NCBI GenBank assembly: GCA_019419625.1
Contig: DXZO01000064.1
Location: 1-43,233 of the forward strand
Origin: Collinsella sp.
GTDB lineage: Bacteria > Actinomycetota > Coriobacteriia > Coriobacteriales > Coriobacteriaceae
Length of the DNA: 43,233 nucleotides
Direction of reading: 5' to 3'
In this document: piece after piece, positions 14,569 through 24,927 of the stretch
How the letters are laid out: every line of letters begins with the position of its first letter
Numbering within the stretch: the stretch's first letter is position 1
The notes under the pieces: generated by a model
Told to the model about the DNA's origin: nothing
What the model saw: the letters and a program-made list of their open reading frames with translations, nothing else
Database searches by the model: none
Program-made: the position numbers and the translations under genes

Positions 14569-15567
14569 TTATTCCTCGACCGGCGTGAGCACCATGACTG
14601 CGCGCGTATTGCTAAATGACAGCGAGCGGCAGGTCACAAGCGTTACGACCTTGGTTGCCGAAGCGGCACGATCGGTGGCATCGCTCGCCACGGCCGAAGC
14701 TCCGTCGAGCATCTCGGACAGGTAATTCTTCAGTCCGTCATCACCCTCAAAGTTGGGCGTGCGCGCCTTGGCATACGTGTCCTCGACCACCTTGGTCGCC
14801 AGCGGGCGCAACTTATACGTCGCATCGCGCGTGATGTAGTACACGTATTCCATGCTGTCGAATGTCGCCTGATCGGTCGTATCCGAAATCACGTTGAACA
14901 TCGAACCGTCGTTCATGTGATGACCGTAAATCGTGGTCTGCTGATCCACCATGCCCGGCGCGGTGTCATCGCTATCCAAGAAGATGGCTCCCGAGGCATT
15001 TGCGGTGCCGTCGAACAGCGTGTTGAGGTACTTGGAGTTGTTGTTGGTCTGCACCACGGGGTAGTTGATGTTGGTGCCGGGCGCGTAAATCCAACCCACA
15101 ACCTCGGGATTTGTCTGAGCAAGCGCGTTGAAGTCGATAATCGGCACGCCGCTGGCGTCCTTGTCGCTCACATATTGTTTTTCGATCTTTTGATACGACT
15201 CGCTCGCCTGCTTGTAGCCAATCTGCGCGTTGATAAAGATGGCGGCCGCAGCAACGATTAGGCCAATGCCGATGATGATGAGCAAGATGGGGATAACGGA
15301 GCGGCGCTTTTTGCGCGGCGGCTCGGTATAGCTCGATGGCGCGGTATGCGTCGAAGAGCGAGGTGACTTCTTGGCGGTACTGTATGACGAAGGGCGATAT
15401 GCAGCAGGTGTATCCTGACGGCGATGCTTCGCCGGCGTCACGGGGCGTGGCGCGCGCGGCTGCTGAGGAGAGGATGTCCAACCCTGCTGCGGCGCGCGGG
15501 CCGCTCCCGACTTGGCTGGATCGGGGATCCGAGAAGCCGAAAAACGCTTTCCCTGATAGTCGGACAT
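14569..15567 (-). CDS. Class B sortase
   Basis: A 332-residue membrane-bound transpeptidase. The first 90 residues are a Pro/Ser/Arg/Lys-rich cytoplasmic tail, longer than in typical SrtB. One transmembrane helix follows (about 91-113). The sortase fold shows the class B motif YGHHMNDGSMF with catalytic His216, TLVTC with Cys313, and SNTRAVM with Arg322. Sortases join surface proteins to the cell wall or build pili. No LPXTG or NPQTN-bearing substrate gene is adjacent; the truncated surface protein at the window start could be one, but its C-terminus is not visible. ATG at 15567 has AAGGAG close upstream. It lies 36 bases after purE on the same strand and may be co-transcribed with it. Confidence 0.92.
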   Translation of the reverse strand: MSDYQGKRFSASRIPDPAKSGAARAPQQGWTSSPQQPRAPRPVTPAKHRRQDTPAAYRPSSYSTAKKSPRSSTHTAPSSYTEPPRKKRRSVIPILLIIIGIGLIVAAAAIFINAQIGYKQASESYQKIEKQYVSDKDASGVPIIDFNALAQTNPEVVGWIYAPGTNINYPVVQTNNNSKYLNTLFDGTANASGAIFLDSDDTAPGMVDQQTTIYGHHMNDGSMFNVISDTTDQATFDSMEYVYYITRDATYKLRPLATKVVEDTYAKARTPNFEGDDGLKNYLSEMLDGASAVASDATDRAASATKVVTLVTCRSLSFSNTRAVMVLTPVEE

Positions 15568-15603
15568 GGCTCTCCTTATGCTGCAAATGGACTGGCAGAG
15601 CGC

Positions 15604-16068
15604 TTAGGCGTCAGCCATCTCCTGCTTCATCTTCTCGATAACCTTGCGGTACTCGGGGTCGCATGCGCCCAGAATCTGCGTGGCGTAAATGGCGGCGTTC
15701 TTGGCACCGTTGATGGCCACACAGGCAACGGGCACGCCCGAAGGCATCTGCACCATCGACAGCAGCGAGTCCATACCACCCAGATCGCTCGTCTTCATAG
15801 GCACGCCGATGACCGGCAGCGGCGTAAACGCAGCCACGACACCGCCCAGGTGAGCAGCCTTGCCGGCAGCAGCGATAATCACCTTGATGCCGCGATCGGC
15901 AGCAGTCGAGGCCCACTCATGGACCTTCGCCGGCGTGCGGTGCGCGCTTGCAATCACGAGCTCATAGGGCACACCGAGCGCCTCGAGCTCGGCGGTGCAA
16001 CCTTCCATAACGCCCAGATCGGACTTGGAACCCATGATGATCCCGACAACCGGCTTCTGATCTGCCAT
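15604..16068 (-). CDS. purE: 5-(carboxyamino)imidazole ribonucleotide mutase
   Basis: A 154-residue class I PurE that moves the carboxyl group of N5-CAIR to C4, giving CAIR. Motifs: GIIMGSKSD (Ser and Asp of the active site), ASAHRTP (catalytic His), AAAGKAAHLGGVVAAFT and GVPMKTSDLGGMDSLLSMVQMPSGVPVA. Length is near the usual 160. No purK is next to it. ATG at 16068 has AGGAGG 8 bases upstream; a TTG two codons earlier is too close to that site. A candidate -10 TATACT is on the minus strand at 16132-16137, next to a small inverted repeat 16120-16125 with 16129-16134. Confidence 0.95.
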   Translation of the reverse strand: MADQKPVVGIIMGSKSDLGVMEGCTAELEALGVPYELVIASAHRTPAKVHEWASTAADRGIKVIIAAAGKAAHLGGVVAAFTPLPVIGVPMKTSDLGGMDSLLSMVQMPSGVPVACVAINGAKNAAIYATQILGACDPEYRKVIEKMKQEMADA

Positions 16069-16166
16069 AAACAAAGACCTCCTGTTGAGAGCGGTGACGC
16101 GGCGAATCCGCGACCCTTAACTACTGAGAGTAGTATAGCTGCTCCCGTCCCTGCGGTCTTTGTGGC

Positions 16167-16248
16167 GCTTCGCGGGCGGGCCAGGCTTTATCTTCACTCC
16201 GGTTGCTTCGCAAAGTCGTTCAGATAAAGCCTGGCCCGCCCGCGAAGC
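16167..16248. repeat. Long perfect palindrome between marR-type gene and purE
   Basis: A perfect 27-bp inverted repeat (16167-16193 with 16222-16248) with a 28-base loop, GC-rich at the outside (GCGGGCGGGCC) and AT-richer near the loop. It takes up the middle of the 312-bp gap between the MarR regulator stop and the purE start. No T run follows either arm. Apart from this and the purE promoter signals, nothing else is recognised in the gap. A similar design occurs at 21389-21530. Confidence 0.75.
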
Positions 16249-16380
16249 ACCCTGCGACCTACCGGGGATTGCTATGACGTACGTTGACTGATTTGGTTTG
16301 GAATGAGATGTTGACGGTGGCTGATGGGCGCAATTGCCCCGGATGCATTTCATGATGCACCCAAATGTCTGCCTTCATCC

Positions 16381-16857
16381 TTATAGATTGTCCAGGTAAT
16401 CGTCGGCATCATAGGTAAGGCTATAGGCTTTATTCAGAATGCGCACGAGCTCCTGGGCATCGTGCTCGCCGAGCGCTGAGAGTTGTTTCGAGAGCGATGC
16501 CACACTCTCGGCATTTTTTTTCGCCGCGAAATCACGGCCTTCCTCGGTAATGCTCACCAGCACACGCCGACGATCGTTTGGATCGGTCCTGCGCTGAACG
16601 TAACCCTTGCTCTCGAGTGAATCCAAGATATGCGACATGCGCGCACGGGAGAATTTCAGCTTCTTGGCAATCTCGGAGGGAATGACATCACCGTCAATAC
16701 CCGATAGATACTGTAAAACCGGTGCCTCGCCCACACTGGCGCCGCCGGCAGCACTCAAGGATCCCTTGGCAAGGGAACGTGAGTACACAATCAGTTTTCG
16801 AGCGACGTCATCGTAATCCACTGGGGATATTGTCCTTTGCAACTCTAGAAGGGCCAT
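16381..16857 (-). CDS. MarR-family transcriptional regulator
   Basis: A 158-residue winged-helix protein. The recognition helix lies in IPSEIAKKLKFSRARMSHILDSLESKGYV, followed by the wing RRTDPNDRRRVLVSITEEGRDF, both typical of MarR proteins. The ends supply the dimerisation helices. Its ligand and targets are unknown. The following gene on the same strand (purE) is more than 300 bp away across a palindrome, and the preceding one is a small membrane protein 68 bp upstream, which may form a pair with it. The ribosome site before ATG 16857 is weak. Confidence 0.88.
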   Translation of the reverse strand: MALLELQRTISPVDYDDVARKLIVYSRSLAKGSLSAAGGASVGEAPVLQYLSGIDGDVIPSEIAKKLKFSRARMSHILDSLESKGYVQRRTDPNDRRRVLVSITEEGRDFAAKKNAESVASLSKQLSALGEHDAQELVRILNKAYSLTYDADDYLDNL

Positions 16858-16925
16858 AAAACCGTCATTTGCCGTACATTAGTTAACATTCGCAACAATT
16901 ATTTATGATACCCCAACGCGGAAGT

Positions 16926-17252
16926 CTATTGCTCGTCCTTCTTGCGTCGCATAAGCTCCTCAACGTCGATACCCGCGGCCTCGAGCATACGCTCAACATT
17001 CTTTTTGGCGTTGGTCGTGCCAACCTTAAGCACAATCGAAAGCGGAGTGCCCACCACCAGGCACACGATGCCCACAGGGACACCCCAGCCGGGGCCGCCC
17101 TGCATACCCCACATCCCCACCAAAAAGCCAATCGCCACGAGCGAATAGCCAAGGCGCAGCCAAACGTTGAGCCGCTGAATAGCATCGGTCTGCATCTTTG
17201 CCTCGCGGATCAAGTCGTCGCGCGAAAGGTCGTGTCCGTGTTTCTCGTGCAT
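16926..17252 (-). CDS. Small membrane protein of unknown function
   Basis: A 108-residue protein with a polar N-terminus (HEKHGHDLSRDDLIREAK). Two hydrophobic segments follow (about residues 33-50 and 56-77, rich in Gly and Trp), then a charged C-terminus (EELMRRKKDEQ). No family is recognised. A strong ribosome site, GAGGAGG, lies a few bases before ATG 17252, which supports it as a real gene. It precedes the MarR gene on the same strand and could be part of the same transcript. Confidence 0.65.
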   Translation of the reverse strand: MHEKHGHDLSRDDLIREAKMQTDAIQRLNVWLRLGYSLVAIGFLVGMWGMQGGPGWGVPVGIVCLVVGTPLSIVLKVGTTNAKKNVERMLEAAGIDVEELMRRKKDEQ

Positions 17253-17396
17253 ATGGGTCCTCCTCGTGCAAAGCGTGCATCATGCGCAAGTGCATCGTTT
17301 ATCGAATACGTCATCTTTCAAGAGCAATATAGCGGGTGTCGTGTAGGCGATGGAGGTCGCTGGCCATATTGCCCTTGAAGGGCGGCGTAAAATCAG

Positions 17397-17426
17397 AAGG
17401 CCGTGCGGTTGAGGCCGCACGGCCTT
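17397..17426 (-). terminator. Terminator hairpin after the mannose-family PTS operon
   Basis: A perfect 12-bp inverted repeat (17397-17408 with 17415-17426) with a 6-base loop, 22 bases after the IID stop. The following minus-strand sequence is only moderately T-rich. Confidence 0.7.
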
Positions 17427-17448
17427 ACAGGGGGCCAGGGGATGATGA

Positions 17449-18276
17449 CTAGTAGCTCAGTGCCGGGTCGAAGAAGCCAATAACAACGCCCACGAATGCG
17501 ATCACGACGAGAATCAGCATCATAACGATGGGATTGACCTTCTTCTTGGTCATCATGTACCAGCAGAAGATGATGAAGACCATCGGCAGCAGGTGCGGAT
17601 AGATGCCATCGAGCGTGTCCTGGAACTTACCGCCGCCGGGCAGCACCAGGTTGGGGCTGCAGGTGATGGAGACCCAGGTAGCACCGACTGCACCGATGAC
17701 CATGGTGCCGACCATCACGATGGAATCGCGAAGAGCCTTTGCCTTGGGGCCGACCAGTGCCTCGACCGCCTTGCCGCCGAGCTCATAGCCCTGGTTGTAG
17801 GCAAAGCGCATGCCAAGGAACATGAGCAGGTTCCACACGACAATATAGAAGATGGCACCGAGCGGAGAGCCGCCGGTCGAGAGACCGAGGGCGATACCGA
17901 GCAGGATCGGGATCAGGGTACCGACGATCAGCGAGTCACCAAGGCCGGCGAGCGGGCCCATGAGGCCGGCGCGGATGCCGTTGATGGCGTCGTCGTCGAT
18001 GGCCTCGCCGTTTGCGCGAGCCTCCTCGAGGCCGGCGGTGACGCCGACAATCATGGTGCCGATCTGCGGCTCGGTGTTGAAGAACGCGGAGTAGGTCTGG
18101 AGGGCCTGCTTCTGCTCCTCGGGCGTGTCGTAGAGCTCCTCGACGATCGGAAGCATGGCGCACAGGTAACCGAAGGTCTGCATGTGCTCCTGCGAGAAGC
18201 AAGTCAGGTTGCCATAGGACCAGTTACGGAACGACTTGGCAAGCGTTTTCTTAGAGAGTTTCTTCTTCTCTGCCAT
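17449..18276 (-). CDS. PTS mannose/fructose/sorbose family IID subunit
   Basis: A 275-residue membrane protein of the EIID-Man family. It shows FRNWSYGNLTCFSQEHMQTFGYLCAMLPIV near the start (family pattern RS...FNYERMQ..G) and AGLMGPLAGLGDSLIVGTL in the middle. Several hydrophobic segments lie in the C-terminal third. With IIC it forms the membrane channel of the sugar phosphotransferase. Its ATG overlaps the stop of the IIC gene by one base (TAATG), indicating coupling. It is the last gene of the IIA-IIB-IIC-IID operon. The sugar transported (mannose, N-acetylgalactosamine, sorbose or another) cannot be assigned. Confidence 0.93.
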   Translation of the reverse strand: MAEKKKLSKKTLAKSFRNWSYGNLTCFSQEHMQTFGYLCAMLPIVEELYDTPEEQKQALQTYSAFFNTEPQIGTMIVGVTAGLEEARANGEAIDDDAINGIRAGLMGPLAGLGDSLIVGTLIPILLGIALGLSTGGSPLGAIFYIVVWNLLMFLGMRFAYNQGYELGGKAVEALVGPKAKALRDSIVMVGTMVIGAVGATWVSITCSPNLVLPGGGKFQDTLDGIYPHLLPMVFIIFCWYMMTKKKVNPIVMMLILVVIAFVGVVIGFFDPALSY

Positions 18277-19133
18277 TAGATGTCCTCCTCTTCCTCATCA
18301 TCGGAGCCCGAGGCGATAGCTGCCTTGGGAGCGTTTGCGAGGTCGATCTTGAGCGAAGCGATCTCATAGTTGATCAGGGCGAAGAAGCAGCCGATGCCGG
18401 CGGCGGCAATCAGGTTGCATCCCATGACAGCGGACAGGGTGAAGCCGAAGAAGAACGTGAGGAAGTCCGTCGGCTTGGAGATGACCTGCTTGAGCAGGAT
18501 GGCGATACCGACGGTCGGAAGCAGGGAGCCGACGGTGAACAGCGTCTTCATCGCGATGCCGTCCATGGGCATGTAGGTCTTCATGAGGTCGACCATGGCG
18601 GTGCCGCCCATGGTGATGATGAACGTCGGGAGGAACGAGCAGACGATGTGACCGATCCAAGGCAGAACGTTGTTGACCAGGTAGAGCTTGTGGAGATCGC
18701 CCTTCTCGAGCCACTTCCAGCCCATGCCCTGCCACACCAGGTTGATGGTGGCGGTGCCATAGAAGAGCACAGTGCCGAGCGTGCCGACGGCGGCGCCGAG
18801 GGATGCGGCCATGCCGGCAGCCTCAGCGGAGGCGGGATCGATGCCCGAGTTCTTGATGGCGAGGATCGCCAGCGGGATGCCGATATAGGACACGGCGCGG
18901 ACGTCGGCGGAGACGGTTCCGCCGGGGGTCACGAGAGCGATGTAGACAACCTGGATGGCAGCGCCGACGAGGATGCCCGTCTGCATATCGCCCATGATGA
19001 TGCCGACGATGAGGCCGGCGACCAGAGGACGACCCAGAGTGTAGTTGCCAATCGTCGTGCCGCCCATGCCAGGCAGTGATGCCAGGCAGGCGAACAGGCC
19101 GAACAGCGCGGCTTGGAATGCATTGATTGCCAT
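18276..19133 (-). CDS. PTS mannose/fructose/sorbose family IIC subunit
   Basis: A 285-residue membrane protein of the EIIC-Man (sorbose) family. Motifs include GRPLVAGLIVGIIMGDMQTGILVGAAIQ and TPGGTVSADVRAVSYIGIPLAI, typical of the first transmembrane region. The C-terminus carries an acidic tail (GSDDEEEEDI) longer than usual. It partners IID in the membrane. ATG at 19133 has AAAGGGG upstream. The gap to IIB is 72 bases. Confidence 0.93.
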   Translation of the reverse strand: MAINAFQAALFGLFACLASLPGMGGTTIGNYTLGRPLVAGLIVGIIMGDMQTGILVGAAIQVVYIALVTPGGTVSADVRAVSYIGIPLAILAIKNSGIDPASAEAAGMAASLGAAVGTLGTVLFYGTATINLVWQGMGWKWLEKGDLHKLYLVNNVLPWIGHIVCSFLPTFIITMGGTAMVDLMKTYMPMDGIAMKTLFTVGSLLPTVGIAILLKQVISKPTDFLTFFFGFTLSAVMGCNLIAAAGIGCFFALINYEIASLKIDLANAPKAAIASGSDDEEEEDI

Positions 19134-19205
19134 GCTTTCCCCTTTCTTTATTCCTCAGCCCCTTTCCCCAAGGGCTGTAGGTACCAAAATGCGGCTGGCG
19201 CCTAA

Positions 19206-19694
19206 CTAGAAGCCAAACTGACCGCGGAACTTGGGCCACTCACCAATGGATTTCTCCTTGATAAGGGCGAACTCGACCGTGTAGCCGGCGTTGGTGAGAT
19301 CCTCGAGCGCCTGGGCCTCTTCCTGCGTGATCGACTGGTTGTTGCCGAGCTTGGTGGTGCCGGGACGATCGTTGCAGGGACCGACGATGATGCGGTCCAT
19401 GCCGGGCTTAAAGCCAAAATCGACGAGAAGTTCCTTCATGTCGAGCGGGTTCTTGGTAATCAGGAAGTACTTGGTGTCGGACTTGAGAACCTTCTCGGAG
19501 ACCTCCTTGAAGTGCTCCTTGGTCCACACGAACGTCTTCTTGCCCGAGGCACTCTTGTAGGCCTCCTTGAGTACGGGGTTGGACGCCGCGGCGTCGTTGA
19601 CGGCGATAAGACCGTCGCAGGGATACTCGAGGGCCCAACGGGTAACGGTCTGTCCATGGATCATACGGTCGTCAATACGGATGAACGAAATCAT
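19206..19694 (-). CDS. PTS mannose/fructose/sorbose family IIB subunit
   Basis: A 162-residue cytoplasmic protein. The phosphorylated His is in RIDDRMIHGQTV (His13), the standard EIIB-Man start, and the body holds IIVGPCNDRPGTTKLGNNQSIT. It receives phosphate from IIA and gives it to the incoming sugar. The start is ATG 19694, with AAAGGGGAGAA upstream; the frame is open another 19 codons, but these have no coding look. Confidence 0.93.
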   Translation of the reverse strand: MISFIRIDDRMIHGQTVTRWALEYPCDGLIAVNDAAASNPVLKEAYKSASGKKTFVWTKEHFKEVSEKVLKSDTKYFLITKNPLDMKELLVDFGFKPGMDRIIVGPCNDRPGTTKLGNNQSITQEEAQALEDLTNAGYTVEFALIKEKSIGEWPKFRGQFGF

Positions 19695-19774
19695 ACGTTC
19701 TCCCCTTTCCTTATCACCGGGGGTCTTTCCTCTCAACCCCCGTTCCATCACAAAAATTGGGGCGGATGCGCCGC

Positions 19775-20209
19775 CTAGATGTCGTCGTCCTCGTCGTCGG
19801 CGTCATCGGTCGGGACAACGAGCTCGGACATACCGTTCTTGCCCTCCTGCAGCATCATCTGCTTGAGGGAATCCAGGTCCATGGTAGCAAGCCCCATCAT
19901 GGCGGTCATAGCCATGGGCAGATTCATACCGCCGAAGGCAATGGTGTGGGCGAGCAGGCCCTTCTCGGCCAGCGTGTTCATAGCATTGGTGAGCGGCGAT
20001 CCGCCCAGGATGTCACCAAGCAGGACAACCTCGTCATCGGCAGTAACGGGAGCGAGCATCGCCTTGACGTTCTCGACATACTCGTCAGCGCCCATGCCGT
20101 CCACGAGACTCGTCGACAAGATGTTCGGGGCGTCATTGCCGAGCATCTTGAGGACACTGTGCAGTCCGGGAGCGAGCGTTCCGTGACTGACCATTACCAG
20201 ATACCGCAT
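19775..20209 (-). CDS. PTS mannose/fructose/sorbose family IIA subunit
   Basis: A 144-residue EIIA-Man protein. MVSHGTLAPGLHSVLKMLGN holds the phosphorylated His9, and LLGDILGGSPLTNAM matches the family DLxGGSPxNxA segment. The C-terminal tail is highly acidic (TDDADDEDDDI), mirroring the acidic tail of IIC. The start is ATG 20209, with GAGAGGAG upstream. It opens the operon and is divergent from the gntR-type regulator, which probably controls it. Confidence 0.93.
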   Translation of the reverse strand: MRYLVMVSHGTLAPGLHSVLKMLGNDAPNILSTSLVDGMGADEYVENVKAMLAPVTADDEVVLLGDILGGSPLTNAMNTLAEKGLLAHTIAFGGMNLPMAMTAMMGLATMDLDSLKQMMLQEGKNGMSELVVPTDDADDEDDDI

Positions 20210-20295
20210 GCGGTCTCCTCTCGACCTGCCGTGTGTCGCACGGCTTTGCTTTTTGCCGAGATTATTGTTGCTCCGGGGCATGTTCGGTACAAGAA

Positions 20296-20342
20296 AATAG
20301 TTGCGAACGGCAACTATTCCTCGGTTAACGGTAGCAACTATT
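20296..20342. promoter_or_regulatory. Triple GCAACTATT repeat, candidate operator of the PTS operon
   Basis: AATAGTTGC (20296-20304) faces GCAACTATT (20310-20318) across a 5-base spacer. A second GCAACTATT follows at 20334-20342, 24 bases further on. The sites are 87 or more bases upstream of the IIA start, on the promoter side of an AT-rich stretch (20340-20400) that differs from the GC-rich surroundings. They are a likely binding site for the divergent GntR regulator or another factor. Confidence 0.5.
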
Positions 20343-20419
20343 TTTGTGCCTAAATTATTTTTTCTTCTAATTATTTTTAAAATAGCAGGTAGATTGCCTG
20401 GTAAATGTTTTATGTTCCT

Positions 20420-20483
20420 TATGTACCATACATACCAACAAGAATCGGTCTGACATCACCGGTTTGTCCCGCAATGTCAGACC
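20420..20483. promoter_or_regulatory. Two further palindromes upstream of the gntR gene
   Basis: TATGTA-CCA-TACATA (20420-20434) is a perfect palindrome with a 3-base centre. A 10-bp inverted repeat (20447-20456 with 20474-20483) has a 17-base spacer and ends 33 bases before the gntR start. These are candidate sites for autoregulation or shared control of the divergent genes. The rest of the 307-bp region holds AT-rich sequence with no clear -35/-10 pair. Confidence 0.45.
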
Positions 20484-20516
20484 ATGTCACGTATGCTCAC
20501 GACATGGAGGTACCCC

Positions 20517-21299
20517 ATGGACATGATCTCGTTTCTCGCCTCCGAACCCTTCGATCGCAGCGGTGATACGCCGCTCTATGTCCAACTTAAACATCGAATC
20601 GCTCTGCTTATCGCCAGCCAGGCGTTCGACACCAAGACGCCGCTGCCACGCGAGCTCGAAATCTGTGAGCGGCTGGAGCTATCGCGCGCGACCGTGCGCC
20701 GTTGCTTCCAAGATCTCGTCATCGAGGGGCGCGTGGTGCGCAAACGCGGGCAGGGCACGTTCATCAAGCCCCAAACTTCAGCACCCGGCATCGACCTGGC
20801 TCTGAATTTCAGCGCGCGGATGCGCGAAGCGGGACGGGTTCCGAGCTCGCAGATTCTCGCCTTTTCAAGCATACCGGCCGTCCGCGGCATCGCCTCTGGG
20901 CTCAAAGTGCCCGAAGGGACACCCGTCTGGGAGATTCGCCGCCTGCGTCTCGCCAACGACAAACCCATGGAGCTCAACTACGTCTATATCCCCGTGTCGC
21001 TTTGCCCCGAGCTCACGCGCAAAGACGTGGATGGCTCGCTCTACGCCTATATCGCGGAAAAGACCGGCATCCTGCCCGCAAGCGTCGATGCCGTCTACGA
21101 GACGGTCAACCTCGACAAGCATGAGGCGCGCCTTTTGGGACAGAACACCGGCAAGGCGGCGATGCGCATCGTGCGTTCGACCTACGACAAGACGGGAACC
21201 CCGTTCGAGGTAGGCGTGCTCATCAGCTGCGACGGCCAGGCAAAACTGCACGTGCACATCGCCGCCGACAAAACAACCTTCACCGCCACAGCCCAATAA
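20517..21299 (+). CDS. GntR-family regulator (HutC type), likely controls the PTS operon
   Basis: A 260-residue protein. Residues 15-80 are a GntR winged helix with PLYVQLKHRIALLIASQAFD, LPRELEICERLELSRATVRR and the wing RVVRKRGQGTFI. The rest is a UTRA effector-binding domain (from about residue 100), including GTPVWEIRRLRLANDKPMELNYVYIP. HutC-type proteins usually bind sugar phosphates or amino acid derivatives. It is divergent from the mannose-family PTS operon, the usual arrangement for a local regulator. ATG at 20517 has GGAGGT 5 bases upstream; a slightly longer frame from 20484 lacks such a site. A hairpin at 21311-21342 follows. Confidence 0.9.
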   Translation: MDMISFLASEPFDRSGDTPLYVQLKHRIALLIASQAFDTKTPLPRELEICERLELSRATVRRCFQDLVIEGRVVRKRGQGTFIKPQTSAPGIDLALNFSARMREAGRVPSSQILAFSSIPAVRGIASGLKVPEGTPVWEIRRLRLANDKPMELNYVYIPVSLCPELTRKDVDGSLYAYIAEKTGILPASVDAVYETVNLDKHEARLLGQNTGKAAMRIVRSTYDKTGTPFEVGVLISCDGQAKLHVHIAADKTTFTATAQ

Positions 21300-21310
21300 A
21301 TCCAAAACGC

Positions 21311-21342
21311 GGGCGCCGTCGTTCAAACGAACGACGGCGCCC
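21311..21342 (+). terminator. Hairpin after the gntR gene
   Basis: A perfect 14-bp inverted repeat (21311-21324 with 21329-21342) with an AAAC loop, 11 bases after the stop. The T run is weak. Confidence 0.65.
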
Positions 21343-21388
21343 ACACTCACTTTCTATTCAGCCCTAGTCATCGCACAAAGCCCCTTCG

Positions 21389-21514
21389 GCAGCACACGGT
21401 GCTACCGAGTCACCGCAGGCCGGGGCGGGAGGCGGTCCTTTCTCTCGGAAAACTTCGCGAAGCCCAGTTTCCGAGAGAAAGTGTCCGCCTCCCGCCCCGA
21501 CCGGACAGCTCAGC

Positions 21515-21530
<16 letters not shown>
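21389..21530. repeat. Large nested palindrome between gntR and carB
   Basis: An outer 13-bp arm pair (21389-21401 with 21518-21530) encloses an inner long arm pair (21421-21454 with 21466-21499), interrupted only by a small internal loop. The apical sequence is TCGCGAAGCCC. The outer right arm covers the last codons of carB. With 16167-16248 it shares a GC-rich outer arm (GGGGCGGGAGG against GCGGGCGGG) and a TTCG-containing apex. Confidence 0.7.
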
Positions 21531-24829
<3,299 letters not shown>

Positions 24830-24927
24830 GTTTAAAACCTCCTAGAGAGGCTGACTCAATGTTTTGAAAAAGTCAGCGAGGGTGCAGCTGGTGCATCAGG
24901 TTGCCGTGATGCGAGGGCGCGCTGGGC

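Noticed and set aside
16117..16353. Short minus-strand frame across the purE upstream palindrome
   Set aside because: It runs through the perfect palindrome and has no ribosome site or recognisable product.
20320..20360. Sigma-54 promoter for the mannose-family PTS operon
   Set aside because: A GGCAC and a TTGC are present but their spacing is 3 bases too long, and no LevR-type activator gene is next to it.
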